Shown here: one piece after another, positions 53,334 to 63,882 of the stretch
Layout of the letters: each line of letters starts with the position of its first letter
How positions within the stretch are numbered: position 1 is the first letter of the stretch
Origin: Arthonia radiata
Taxonomy: Eukaryota; Ascomycota; Arthoniomycetes; Arthoniales; Arthoniaceae
Direction: 5' to 3'
Assembly (NCBI GenBank): GCA_002989075.1
Contig: PSQN01000002.1
Location: 1,070,097-1,134,096 of the forward strand
Length of the DNA: 64,000 nt
Position numbers and translations under genes: made by a program
Notes under the pieces: model-generated
Databases searched by the model: none
What the model was told of the DNA's origin: nothing
What the model saw: the letters and a program-made list of their open reading frames with translations, nothing else

Positions 53334-54013
53334 GCTTGATGGTCAATATGAGGGTGTGCTAGGATGTTTCGAGAGCAAATGGCGCTCTACAATCGTGTGT
53401 TGGACTTGATCTGTGTGTCAATAGACGACACGTTGGCGCTTCCGCAGCGTGTCCATCCTAAGAAACATCATCGAGCGTCCTCCCGGCCTGCCAACTGGTT
53501 ACGGGCCCAATACAGACCTGTTTGCGATGACACTATTGTGCTTTTTCGTCATGGCTCAACAGATGACTTGATCATCGCACAAACAGATCTCGTACAGACC
53601 AGCTCGAAGAGATGCTTCCTGCTGGAGCAACAATACGGGGGTAGAGATTCTACCAAGAAAAGCCGTACGGCGATACTAGATGGTACACCAGGGGCATCAT
53701 CCTACCCCAGACATAGTACATCATAGACACACCGTCTCACCTGGACGAAAGACGAAGACATTCAGGCAACATCGACTTCGTCCTAGGCGCTTACCGGTCG
53801 CCTGAGGGACACTTGGTCCCACAACGCGTCGTCATCACTGACGAGCGAGCGTGGTAATGCATCGTAAGCAGGTCACTGATAAGCCTAGCTCTTTAAAATT
53901 GTTGATACTGAAAGAGAATTGTTGTGCATATCCAAGTGAAAACGCTTGCGAGGATGTTAGGGTAAGTAACCCTCAAGCACCCAAACTTTTGCAGCGCGTA
54001 ATTACACGTCTCG
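53334..54013. other. intergenic after the array, includes fourth upstream block
   Basis: Plus-strand 53418-53560 is the fourth, most divergent copy of the upstream block (GACGACACGTTGGCGCTTCC, CATCGAGCGTCCTCCC, ATACAGACCTGTTTGCGATG). The rest, up to the POS5 start at 54014, has no gene I can support. Confidence 0.45.
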
Positions 54014-55406
54014 ATGGCTAGTCTTTACAAGCAGAGACCCATGTTGGCGCTGCGACATGGCTTTGCTCGAAACTCGGGTCAGCCAGTTCGGCATTTGTCT
54101 ACATCAGTAGTCCGTAGAGAGCTCCGCGACATCGGCGACTTGCCGACGCGCATCAAGCCAAAATATGAAGGTAGACAAGTCCAGCAGGCTGCGCAGTATG
54201 ATATCTGACGAGAACACAGAGACCAAACGGCAGGACTTGCTGTCGCTGAGGTGGCCATCACCTCCTCGCAATGTGCTCCTTCTCAAAAAGAAGCATGCGC
54301 CAGCCGTTGATGAAGCTTTCGTCGAGTTCCTGAAACATACGCAATTATCCTACCCTTCGACCTCGGTCATACTCGAGAATGATGTCGCTCATGAGCTTCA
54401 CGAGCGGCTGGACGCACCAGTCTATACTCAAGTGCATGAAGGCTGCCGACCAGCATATGAGGAAAAGGTCGACCTGATTTCGACGCTTGGCGGAGATGGT
54501 ACGATCTTGCACGCAGCGTCGCTGTTTTCACACACTCCTTCGGTCCCGCCGATATTGTCTTTCAGTATGGGCACGCTTGGATTTCTGGGCGAATGGAAGT
54601 TCACCGAGCACAAGCGGGCCTTGCGAGAAGTGTTCGTGTCTGGCGCGGATACTACCAATGCAGCATTGGGTCAAGAGGCACAACAAGCTGGCATCATGAG
54701 AAGCGATGGGGAGGAGTCCGAAAGCACAGCGCAAGATCTACAAGCCTCAAGCTGGGCGACTGTCCGGGGCAAGTCCATGGGCCATGGCCGAAGCGCCCGC
54801 GTACTGCTGAGGAACCGCTTGAAGGTCGCGGTATCGTCGCCAGGCGTGAACCAGTCTGTATCGGACTGCATGGATGCAAAGGCGGACAGATTCGCCATGA
54901 ACGAAGTCATCATCCATCGCGGTTCTGATCCGCATCTGGCCATCCTCGAAGTATTCGTTGGCGGCCGCTTTCTCACAGAAGCCGTAGCGGACGGCATGAT
55001 TATCTCCACGCCCACGGGCAGCACGGCCTATAGCCTTTCTAGTGGTGGCAGCATCATCCATCCACTCGTCCCTTCGCTACTTCTCACACCAATCTGTCCT
55101 CGAAGTCTCAGCTTCCGACCTTTGGTGCTTCCAGCCAACACGCCTATCACGCTACGCCTGAGCGAGAAGAATCGTGGCCGCTCAGTTGACGTCAGCATCG
55201 ACGGCGTGAAGCTCAGCGAAGGGTTCCGCGTTGGCATGGAGATCAAAGTCCGAGCGGAAGATGTCAAGGACGAGCGTGGCAATTGGACTGGAGGTGTTCC
55301 GTCAATTGTGAGAGCTCATCCAGGCGCCGATGCAGGGAGTGAGGACAGTTGGGTTGGCGGCTTAAATGGGCTGCTCAAATTCAACTATCCTATGGGTGAA
55401 GGATGA
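54014..55406 (+). CDS. POS5: mitochondrial NADH kinase (POS5-like)
   Basis: Two exons: 54014-54106 and 54171-55406 (64-nt intron), 442 residues. Exon 1 is almost exactly a mitochondrial presequence (MASLYKQRPMLALRHGFARN, RHLSTS). Exon 2 carries the NAD-kinase fold: VDLISTLGGDGTILHAASLF (GGDGT about residue 137), SFSMGTLGFLGEW, MNEVIIHRGSDPHLAILEVF, DGMIISTPTGSTAYSLSSGG, and a beta-rich C-terminal part (LVLPANTPITLRLSEK, VDVSIDGVKLSEG). It phosphorylates NADH/NAD+ to make NADP(H) in the matrix, needed for Fe-S cluster upkeep and oxidative-stress defence in yeast. An insert of about 55 residues (ALGQEAQQAGIMRSDGEESE...) lies after REVFVSGADTT. The intron was set by phase; the donor is GTAGTC, a weak match. 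Confidence 0.88.
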
Positions 55407-55613
55407 GAGCTGGCAAGACGAGATGGAGGTATTCCGAGCATCCAACCCAGCTCTCGTCGGTACTGCGGTACTGTACCTTGCATTGGGCTCGGAAGCGGTT
55501 GCGGCACACCTTCCTTGCCGGATCTTCGCCCCACCGAAGCCCGAGGATGCATTTGCAGATGCTCGACTTTTTTTCTGGGGCAGCCAACTTCGAAATCAAT
55601 GATCGCAGTCGAC

Positions 55614-57135
55614 ATGAATTTAGATCCGCAAGTACGTAAGTGAGCTTGCAGCGTCCACTGACGAAGCTGGTGGCCGACACTGACACTTACTTCCAGCACC
55701 GTATACTACTGCGGACAAAAATTCCTTTGCTAGCGTTTCTGCAGAGGAGCGATGGCCCAAGATCATCACAGGCGCAATAGATGATGTTCACCGTACCGTC
55801 GGCTCCACGAAAGACGAGGCTGCCGTCGCTGAAGGCAAGAGCATAGTGGAAGCGCTCGCCAAGCTCAAGTATGAGCTTCAACACAATCGTCAGATCACAA
55901 CATTGGAGGATGATGGTGAAGCAGACATCGCACTTTACAATGAGGAGCTCAGACAGCGTACTTACCCTGAATGGCACGACGTCTCCTGGCTGTACTCCGA
56001 GTGCTATCTCTACCGACGTATGAACACCCTCTTCACCCGGTCAAAGCATTGGAAAGGATACGATATCTTCGCGCGCCAAAAACTAGACACATTCAAATCC
56101 TCTCAGCGAGCGGTGCTGGAGTTGGCGTCACGCTATGAGCAGCTCATCGAGCAGGTCAGAGGCGGCAAGCCAGAGTCGATGTCTGCGGACGAAGCTCTCA
56201 AGGCTGAGTCACTCTTGTTCAATGAGATGGCTGAAGCTTGTCTTTGGGGTAATGCGACTGACTTGAGCTTGTTGACTACGCTCACGTATGAGGACCTTCA
56301 GAAGCTGCAAGATTCAAAGCTACGCAAAGCCGCAGAGAGTACCATACTTGTCAATGGCATACCAGACGCGTTCAAATCACTCAAAAAGGCGCAAAAGCAA
56401 GATTCCAAAGGTGGCCGTAGAGTCGACTTCGTCCTTGATAACGCTGGCTTCGAGCTCTACGCCGATCTCGTCTTTGCTGGCTATCTGCTCGCATCCGGCT
56501 TGGCTACCACTATCGTTCTCCGTCCCAAGGCCATTCCCTGGTTCGTCTCGGACGTCGTCCCTGCGGACTTTGCTGCGCTTCTAAACGCCCTCTCGAATCC
56601 GAAGCAGTTCTTCGAAACCTTGTCAGATGAAGAGAAAAGCATGGGCCGCAGCGTGACACCTCTGACCGATAAAGACGTGGCAAGCCTGAACTACGTCTTC
56701 AACGACTGGAGTCAGCTTCACGCGTCCGGTCAACTCGTCATACGTCCTGACCGCTTCTGGACCCACGCGGGTAGCTATTGGCGTATGCCAGTCACCGCTC
56801 CTGAGCTATACGCCGACCTTCGCAAGTCTGAACTTCTCATCCTCAAGGGCGATCTGAATGGCAGGAAGCTAACAGGAGACGTGATGTGGGATCCCACCAC
56901 GCCATTCAGCGAGGCCATTGGGCCGCTCGCGAAGAGAGGCGACGGCCTAAGGTTGTTGCAGCTCAGAACATGCAAGGCAGACACAGTAGTGGGACTGCAG
57001 CCGGGAGAGGACGAGCGTTTGAGGAAGACGGAGGGAGGAGGCGGTGATACTGGGGCCAGGAAGTGGGCCTGGAGTGGGAAGTGGGCGGTTGTACAGTTCA
57101 GCGACGCCCTGCACGAGGGGGCGGCGTGCCTGTGA
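55614..57135 (+). CDS. DUF89/ARMT1 damage-control phosphatase
   Basis: Two exons: 55614-55635 (only 22 nt: MNLDPQV plus one base) and 55697-57135; 486 residues. The N-terminal helical region (SAEERWPKIITGAIDDVHRT, ELRQRTYPEWHDVSWLYSEC) leads to the metal-binding core RVDFVLDNAGFELYADLVFA (about residues 250-270), with the Asp-Asn and Glu that coordinate the metal, followed by LRPKAIPWFVSDVVPADFAA and FWTHAGSYWRMP. KSELLILKGDLNGRKLTGD closes the active site. The yeast relative is Ymr027w/Hrt2; family members are metal-dependent phosphatases on damaged sugar phosphates such as fructose-1-phosphate. Substrate here is inferred. It lies head-to-tail about 200 bases after POS5. Confidence 0.88.
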
Positions 57136-57439
57136 GAGTGAGTTGTTGAATATAACGTGGTGAACGGAATAGATCAATGCTTTTTGCGAATCCAGACATT
57201 CCAGACAGTTCTACTTAATATCATTCATCTGGAGTCTGAGACGCAAACAAATAATATGACGTATCGCGACGTGAATCACGACTGCCTGGATACACCTTAG
57301 AGGAGCACCACGATTGTACAGGAAACGTGGCCGCTTGCGACCACGTCTTTCAGCGTTGTCTGATCCTCTCGTTACAGGTTGCAATTGCGTGCAGTGAATC
57401 AGATCTCACGAAACCTGAATGACTCCCTGGCAAGTCACA
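57136..57439. other. intergenic ARMT1/SEC12
   Basis: About 300 bases; ARMT1 3' end and SEC12 promoter. No other feature seen. Confidence 0.4.
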
Positions 57440-59762
57440 ATGTCGTCGCCCATAAGTTTCGCAAGCCACGAAGTTGGGTTTCCGCCATACGCTGCTGAAT
57501 TCGATCCGTACGGGACTAGCATATATACTATCGTGCTGAGAGATCTTGCTGATCCAGAACAGCTACGATAGAGGCTACTTGATAGTCGGCGGCGGAGGCG
57601 GAGAGAGTAGGACAGGCGTGAGTCTGCGCCAGAGCGCATTCCACGAGGACGCAATAGAACTGACATTCATGACAGGTCCCAAATCGCGTTGTGGGTACTG
57701 CACAAGCTGGAAGATATCATGCAAGACTAAGATAAAATAGACCGTCCTCGACACCTCCTCTCGCGCGACCATCGAAGAAGTCGGTTCAATCAGCCTCCCT
57801 ACGACCGACGACCTCGTCACATCTACGGCCTCCCTCACTACACCTACTGGTCTGAGAACGCTTGCCTGCGCATCTTCCGGTCGCAAAGCGCGACAACAGA
57901 GCCAAAATGATCACCTCATCGCACTCGACATCGCATATCCCTCAAAGACACAGGCGCAACAGGCGCGCCTCACCTCCAGCGAGAAGAAAACACTTCGAAC
58001 AAAGGCAGACGTCCAAAAAGCAGGGCAGACCCGACTGCTAAGCGCAAAGGCGGTAACCGGCAAATACGCAAACCAAGACCCTATGCGCCTCAGCCCTGTC
58101 AAGAGTAGAGGCGCAAGCACGAAGCGCATCGGCGCAGTTGCAAGCAAAGATGCAGACGTCAGCGAGATCGCCATCTTCGATGCCACGCAGCCTATTGTCG
58201 ACTCCAGCTCGGTCATTGATACTCTCGACCTGCAAGGCAAAGACGCAGAAGATCTCGACGTATGGGCACACAGCGAGGACGAGTTCGGGATCGCTTACTG
58301 CACGTCCACAGCCATCTATGTCCAGCGCTTTGGGTATGATTTCCGACCGGGCAGCTACGAGACGAAGGGACCGCATCAAGCGTACAAGGTGCCAAGTCAG
58401 CATCATCGGACGTTCAAACAGATTCGGTGGCTGAGTGAACACCATCTGTGCGTGCTGAGCGGTGTCACGCAGACCAAATCGAGCGAGGTACTGGTATTGA
58501 ACGTAGATGGCACCGTGGTGCAGCGGTACAGCTTGCCACGGAGTATGAAAGCTTGGTGAGCCTCTGGGATCGCCTATTTCATGCTGAAAATCACGACTAA
58601 CAGCCCACAGCGCGGCACTAGATGTTGCACGCCTAGACCCCGATCCTGGCTCAAACGTCTATCAGGTGTACGTCTTCCTCTTCTCAGCTTCTGATGGGAT
58701 AGCTACTGACACTACACTCACAGCGTCATCGCAGCCGGTGGATCCGACGGCTCAATCCGACTCCTCCGCTGCGACGCCGACCCCTCAAATAGCGACCACT
58801 CAAAACGCCTATCTAAGCTCCGCAAGTACACCCACCTAGCGACCGTTCACGACAACTCCGTCATCCAACTCGCCTTCTCTCCCTTCTACCCCCCGAAACA
58901 AGACCCGACGTCTCCAACCTCCGTCGCGACCGCGCACCCACAACTCCGGCTCGCCTCTCTTGGCATCCTCTCCAACAAGGTCGTCGTCGAGTCCATTACC
59001 CTGACCTCAATACCCACGCGGCCCCATCTCTCAAGCGACGTCAAGGATAAGCCCTCCACGCCCACCGTGCGATGGGTACTAAGCAGCAGCAGCACCGAAA
59101 GCATGTTCACCTGGCTCTCCTTAGTGCTCATCGCCTTCGTAGTCCTCGTGTCCGCCATCCTCCTTCAACGCTACCGCACCGTCGGCAACGGAGACGTCCT
59201 GGCGCCTCTTCGTCTCATGCCCTTCAAAGAGTTTGACGCGCCAGGCGCACTACCGCCGAAATTTCGAGGCAAGACGCGAGAAGGGCAGAAAGGCAGCGTA
59301 ATGGAAAAAGCACACGACATGGTGCGTGACGACGAACTCGAAGACGGAGGTGTAGCCAAAGTGCGCGAAGCAGTCCAGATGGCCGAACAAGCCGTGCCCT
59401 CCGACAGCGCCACCGCCGACGCCAAAGTCCGCAGTCTGCGCGAACTGGTCGAAGAGCACGGGACGGGCGAGCCTGGACCTGGCATAGACGAGCAGAGCGG
59501 GAGCGCAAAGTACATCCTCGTGGCCCCCCACGACGACGAAGACAGAGCGAGCGTCACGGTGCGGGAAGCCGGACACGCCGCGCTGAAGGGGTCGAAGAGG
59601 TTTGGGGAGTTAGCGGCGGAGGAGCAGCAGGTGTGGAAAGAGCGGTTGAAGAAGGCGGGGCATTGGTTGGAGGGGGAGGGTGTGGCGGTGTTGGAGGGTG
59701 TGTTTTTCAGTGAATTTGCGGCGGACGTGGGGGGCGCGATTAGGGATGCCGTGCTCAATTAG
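57440..59762 (+). CDS. SEC12: SEC12-type guanine nucleotide exchange factor
   Basis: Six exons: 57440-57507, 57563-57617, 57676-57690, 57741-58555, 58611-58667, 58724-59762; 682 residues. N-terminal WD40 propeller: PPYAAEFDP/YDRGYLIVGGGGGESRTG/VPNRV/TVLDTSSRATIEE (slashes are splice junctions). Exon 3 is a microexon of 15 nt. The GGGGG loop binds K+ in yeast Sec12 and is needed for activity. Further blades: VVIAAGGSDGSIRLLRC, VHDNSVIQLAFSPFYP, LRLASLGILSNKVVVES. One membrane anchor (about residue 455, MFTWLSLVLIAFVVLVSAIL) is followed by a long luminal part. Sec12 sits in the ER membrane and loads GTP on Sar1 to start COPII coats. It follows ARMT1 head-to-tail and is convergent with RPF1. Confidence 0.87.
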
Positions 59763-59988
59763 GGGTTGAGTTTCTGTCGAGCTATGAGTGCGGGGGCGGC
59801 GGAGGGGGAGATGGGGGAGATGGTCGATGATTGATAGGGGGTTCAGCTGCCATATGAAAGGGAGTTGGCCGGTGTGACGTTTTGTGCAGATGGCAGATAG
59901 GTTGATTCCTAGACTTCGCGGAGGCTCAACCACTGTTGAATGCCAGAAAACAGACCTAAATCCATTCACTACATCCCCCACAACCCAC
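59763..59988. other. convergent 3' region SEC12/RPF1
   Basis: 226 bases between two stops; must hold both 3' UTRs. Nothing else seen. Confidence 0.4.
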
Positions 59989-61515
59989 TCACAACTGAAA
60001 CCTCGTCCTCACCTTCTCCATCCGCGCCTTCCACGCCCACTCCAACCCACTCGCCCTCTGGATCCCGCGATCCACCCTCCTCAACTTCAGAGTAAATCGC
60101 GGTCCCAGCTCTTGCAACCCTGCCTTCACTTGCTCCACGCCCTTCACCGCCTTCCCCGTCTCCGGGTCCGTCACGCTCTTCTCCGTCCCCCGCTTATCGC
60201 GGAAAATATACCGATGCCGCCGCACGAAGATGTAGTCGCGCTGGTTATGCAACGTTACGACCTGCCTGCCCCCTAGCTCCGGCGAGGGCGGGAATAAGGA
60301 CTTGAGAAAGTGTGCGGTCAGCAGACCTAAGGGCGTGCGGAAATTATTCAGGATTAATTCCGGATTGTGCAGCGTAGGCCGGCCGTGCCCAGGCAGAGAT
60401 TTCCCGGGCACCCAGTTGTTGAGTGAGAAAGAGAAAGTAGGTCCGCTGGGTAAGTGGATAGCAGTGATACCAGACGGGCGCTTGTGGTCTTCATTCAGCA
60501 CCAAGAGCGTCGTGTACTCGCGGTTCCCGGCATACTTAGCGATCTCACGGAGGGAGTAGTGGTGCGAGCGGTAGCGGTGGCGTTGGCGTGGAATGTAGGT
60601 TGCGTTTGGGAAGAGGTCGACGAGGGTTGCGGCTTCGGTGTGGATTGTGCCGCCGAGGCATGTTGTGATGAGGATTTTTGGGTCGGCTTTCGGGGGGTTG
60701 AAGAGGGTGGGGAATTTGGAGGCGAGCGCGTCGGGGATTAGGGAGACGTAGGTTGAGGTTGTGGAGGGTGGGGCTGTTTTGGAGATCAGAGAGGCGTCGT
60801 CGGGGGGGTTAAGGGGTTCGTCTTGGTGGTTGGAGGCGTCGTCGTCTGACGCTTCTTGGATGATGCTTTCGAGGTCGTCGGCGTCGTCGGAATTGGAGAG
60901 GTTTTCGTCGTCATGGTTGTCTGGGGCATCTTTTTGGTCTTGATAGGCAAGCGCATCTCCATCGTCTCCATTCTCTAGGCGGTCCTTTTGGAGCTTGTGT
61001 TGTGCTGCGACGTCTTCGTCGTCGGACCCAAACTCCGAGAATTCGCTCTCGGAAGCTTGTTGCTCCTCTGGCATTGTGTCCTGCTTCGATTCCTCTTCAA
61101 CGCTGTTTTTTTGCTCTTCATCTCCAGCTTGCGCCTCCAGCTCGTCTTTCTCTTTCAGCTTGTCCTCCGTGAGACCTTCTTTCTCGATCTTCTCGCCTCG
61201 ACCTTCGGCGCTATCCAGCAGCTCATGATCAAGCCTTTGCCTCTTCAGCACTCCCACGTCCACCGCCAGCCCAATACCAGTGCCTTCTGCGTCTGCATCG
61301 TCGACCTCGTCCCATCTGCGCTTCTTGTCGATCGTCACCGGAACATTTTGCTCATGTCTCTTCGCTCGAAGCTTGGGGTTTTTGGCTTCCTCACGCTTAC
61401 GCCGGAGTCGGAAGTCTCGCTTTTCTGTTTCTTTTGCCCGTTTTACTCGTGAACGTTGAGCCTGGCGTCTGAGCTTGCTCTGCGGGCGCGAATCACCGAG
61501 TCTATTTTTTGGCAT
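59989..61515 (-). CDS. RPF1: ribosome biogenesis factor RPF1 (Brix domain)
   Basis: Single exon, 508 residues. The N-terminus is Arg/Lys-rich (MPKNRLGDSRPQSKLRRQAQ, RKREEAKNPKLRAKRHEQN), as in Rpf1. A long acidic Glu/Asp/Ser middle (about 100-250) is an expansion compared with yeast (295 residues). The Brix domain fills the C-terminal half: DPKILITTCLGGTIHTEAAT, LVDLFPNATYIPRQRHRYRS, LLVLNEDHKRPSGITAIHLP, GPTFSFSLNNWVPG, TLHNQRDYIFVRRHRYIF, and LGPRFTLKLRRVDRG with its closing helix. Rpf1 is a nucleolar factor for 60S subunit assembly. The minus-strand start lies about 225 bases from the GRS1 start, so a divergent promoter is likely. Confidence 0.92.
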   Translation of the reverse strand: MPKNRLGDSRPQSKLRRQAQRSRVKRAKETEKRDFRLRRKREEAKNPKLRAKRHEQNVPVTIDKKRRWDEVDDADAEGTGIGLAVDVGVLKRQRLDHELLDSAEGRGEKIEKEGLTEDKLKEKDELEAQAGDEEQKNSVEEESKQDTMPEEQQASESEFSEFGSDDEDVAAQHKLQKDRLENGDDGDALAYQDQKDAPDNHDDENLSNSDDADDLESIIQEASDDDASNHQDEPLNPPDDASLISKTAPPSTTSTYVSLIPDALASKFPTLFNPPKADPKILITTCLGGTIHTEAATLVDLFPNATYIPRQRHRYRSHHYSLREIAKYAGNREYTTLLVLNEDHKRPSGITAIHLPSGPTFSFSLNNWVPGKSLPGHGRPTLHNPELILNNFRTPLGLLTAHFLKSLFPPSPELGGRQVVTLHNQRDYIFVRRHRYIFRDKRGTEKSVTDPETGKAVKGVEQVKAGLQELGPRFTLKLRRVDRGIQRASGLEWAWKARMEKVRTRFQL

Positions 61516-61740
61516 ATTGCTTGGAATTCAAGGCCTACGCTAGCAGGGGACTTGTTGCAGAACGAGCGAACAGGATTTTGGACGAGTGAACGAGGTCAAT
61601 GCGATCTGAAAATGCCAAGATTTGCGGAGTTGATTCCGCCACTTTCATCCATGTGCATGTGAAACTGTGCACGGTTTCATGCCAGCATCTCGAGTGTGGA
61701 CAGTCATTCTGACATCCTTTCCTTCTGCCCATCTCCTTGT

Positions 61741-63882
61741 ATGCAGGAAGTCTGCTTGCGCGCCAGGCTTCACGCGCTCCCTCGACAGCTCATCAGCACC
61801 AGACTCACTCTTTCGCGCAGTTTCACCGCCTCTAAGCCCGTCAATCGTCACGTCGTCCAGCGTAAACAAATTGATCCGGAAAACATGGCGCAAGCTAAGA
61901 TCACCACGAAGACTGGAGAGGCTTTTGACAGAAGCTTGCTAGAATCTCTGATGAAGCGACGGCTATTCTATACACAGGCTTTCGAGATTTATCAGGGCTC
62001 AGAAGGCATCGAGACGAAGGGGTTGTTTGACTATGGACCCCCTGGTTGCGCATTACAGGCCAATCTCGTTGAGACATGGCGGAAACACTTCGTGCTAGAG
62101 GAGGATATGCTGGAGGTTGACTGCACGATGCTGACACCTCACGACGTGCTCAAAACCAGCGGGCACGTGGACAAGTTCGCGGACTGGATGTGCAAAGATC
62201 CGAAGAATGGCGAAATCCTGCGCGCGGACCACGTCGTTGAAGAGGTGCTTGAGTCGCGGCTCGAGGGTGACAAGGCTGCGCGTGGGCAGAAGGTGGAGGA
62301 CAAGGCTCAGGAAGAGGACGCAAAGAAGCGCAAGAAGAAGGTCAAGGACACCAAGGCCGTACAGCTCCCAGACGAGACCGTGAAGTATTACGAAGAGATC
62401 CTTGCGCAGATCGACAACTACGATGGTGAAGAGCTCGGGCAGATCATCGAGAAGCACAGCATCGTCAACCCAACAACCGGCAACAAGATGGAGCCGCCAG
62501 TGCAATTCAACCTCATGTTCCAAACACAGATCGGGCCACGTGGTGCAAGTAAGGGCTATTTGAGACCAGAGACGGCGCAAGGCCAATTTTTGAACTTCGC
62601 AAAACTGCTCGAGTACAACCAGCAATCCATGCCGTTCGCCTCAGCATCCATTGGCAAATCGTTCAGGAACGAGATCTCGCCTCGGACTGGTCTACTGCGC
62701 GTGAGGGAATTCTTGATGGCAGAGATTGAGCATTTCGTAGACCCTGAGTCTGGCAAGAAACACGATCGCTTCCACGAGGTGGCAGACATCGAGTTGAGCC
62801 TGCTTAGTCGGGAGACGCAGCTCGCCGGTAAAACTGCCCCCAAGACCGTGACCATCGATGAAGCCGTGAAGACTAAGCTGATTGACAACGAGACGCTTGG
62901 CTACTTTCTAGCACGAATACAACTCTTCTTGGACAAGATCGGCGTGGACAGGAGAAAGCTGCGGTTTCGACAGCATATGGCAAATGAGATGGCTCATTAT
63001 GCGGCTGACTGCTGGGATGCGGAGCTGCAAACTACATATGGCTGGATTGAGTGTGTCGGCTGTGCTGACCGCAGTGCTTATGACTTGACAGTACATGCTA
63101 AGCGTACAGGTGCACCTCTGGTTGTCCGAGAGGCGCGGAAAGAACCCCTGCAGATAGAAGACTACCAAGTTGAGATTGACAAGAAGAAGTTTGGCCCACG
63201 GTATAAGAAGGATGGCAAAGCTATCGAGGAAGCGATCAACAACCTCAGCCAGGACATGCGCGAGAAGTTGGCGGTCCCACTCAAGGACGAGGGCAAGGTC
63301 GATATTGAAGTGCCTGGCGTTGGAGATGGCAAGGTAACCGTCGAGAAGGAGCTGCTTACCATTGAGAAGCGAAAACGAACAGAGAACACTCGAGAATACA
63401 CGCCCAACGTCATTGAACCATCTTTTGGTATCGGCCGGATATTGTACTCACTAATTGAGCACGTCTTCTGGACAAGGCAGGGCGACGAGGCTCGTGGCGT
63501 ATTGTCGTTCCCACCACCGATTGCACCGACAAAGGTGCTCCTCGTACCACTATCAAATCATCCAGACTTCACACCTCTGGTCAGAAAGCTGACAACTACA
63601 CTGCGGCGGCAGGGCATCGCGAGCAGAGTAGACGACAGTGGCGCCAGCATCGGCAAGCGATACTCGAGGAATGACGAGCTAGGAACGCCGCTGGGCATCA
63701 CGGTCGATTTCCAAAGCCTGAAAGACAACACCTTCACGTTACGTGACCGAGACAGCACCAAGCAAGTCAGAGCGAAGGAGGAGGAGATTGTGCAAGCGAT
63801 TAAAAAGCTGGTGGATGGCTTCGAAGAATGGAAGGATGTGCAGTCGAGGTTGCCTGTATTCGAAGCGCAAGAGCTTGAGTAG
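61741..63882 (+). CDS. GRS1: glycyl-tRNA synthetase, cytosolic and mitochondrial
   Basis: One exon; from the first ATG (61741) 713 residues. Residues 1-48 look like a mitochondrial presequence (LRARLHALPRQLISTRLTLS, RSFTASKPVNRH). A second in-frame ATG at 61885 (MAQAKITTKTGEAFDRSLLE) gives the cytosolic form: yeast GRS1 also makes both forms from one gene. Class II core: motif region GLFDYGPPGCALQANLVETW, a Lys/Glu-rich insert (residues about 185-225), GYLRPETAQGQFLNFAKLLE (motif 2 region), SIGKSFRNEISPRTGLLRVR, EFLMAEIEHFVDPE, ELQTTYGWIECVGCADRSAY, and motif 3 in VIEPSFGIGRILYSLIEHVF. The anticodon-binding domain ends the protein (KVLLVPLSNHPDFTPLVRKL). It attaches glycine to tRNA-Gly. Confidence 0.94.
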   Translation: MQEVCLRARLHALPRQLISTRLTLSRSFTASKPVNRHVVQRKQIDPENMAQAKITTKTGEAFDRSLLESLMKRRLFYTQAFEIYQGSEGIETKGLFDYGPPGCALQANLVETWRKHFVLEEDMLEVDCTMLTPHDVLKTSGHVDKFADWMCKDPKNGEILRADHVVEEVLESRLEGDKAARGQKVEDKAQEEDAKKRKKKVKDTKAVQLPDETVKYYEEILAQIDNYDGEELGQIIEKHSIVNPTTGNKMEPPVQFNLMFQTQIGPRGASKGYLRPETAQGQFLNFAKLLEYNQQSMPFASASIGKSFRNEISPRTGLLRVREFLMAEIEHFVDPESGKKHDRFHEVADIELSLLSRETQLAGKTAPKTVTIDEAVKTKLIDNETLGYFLARIQLFLDKIGVDRRKLRFRQHMANEMAHYAADCWDAELQTTYGWIECVGCADRSAYDLTVHAKRTGAPLVVREARKEPLQIEDYQVEIDKKKFGPRYKKDGKAIEEAINNLSQDMREKLAVPLKDEGKVDIEVPGVGDGKVTVEKELLTIEKRKRTENTREYTPNVIEPSFGIGRILYSLIEHVFWTRQGDEARGVLSFPPPIAPTKVLLVPLSNHPDFTPLVRKLTTTLRRQGIASRVDDSGASIGKRYSRNDELGTPLGITVDFQSLKDNTFTLRDRDSTKQVRAKEEEIVQAIKKLVDGFEEWKDVQSRLPVFEAQELE

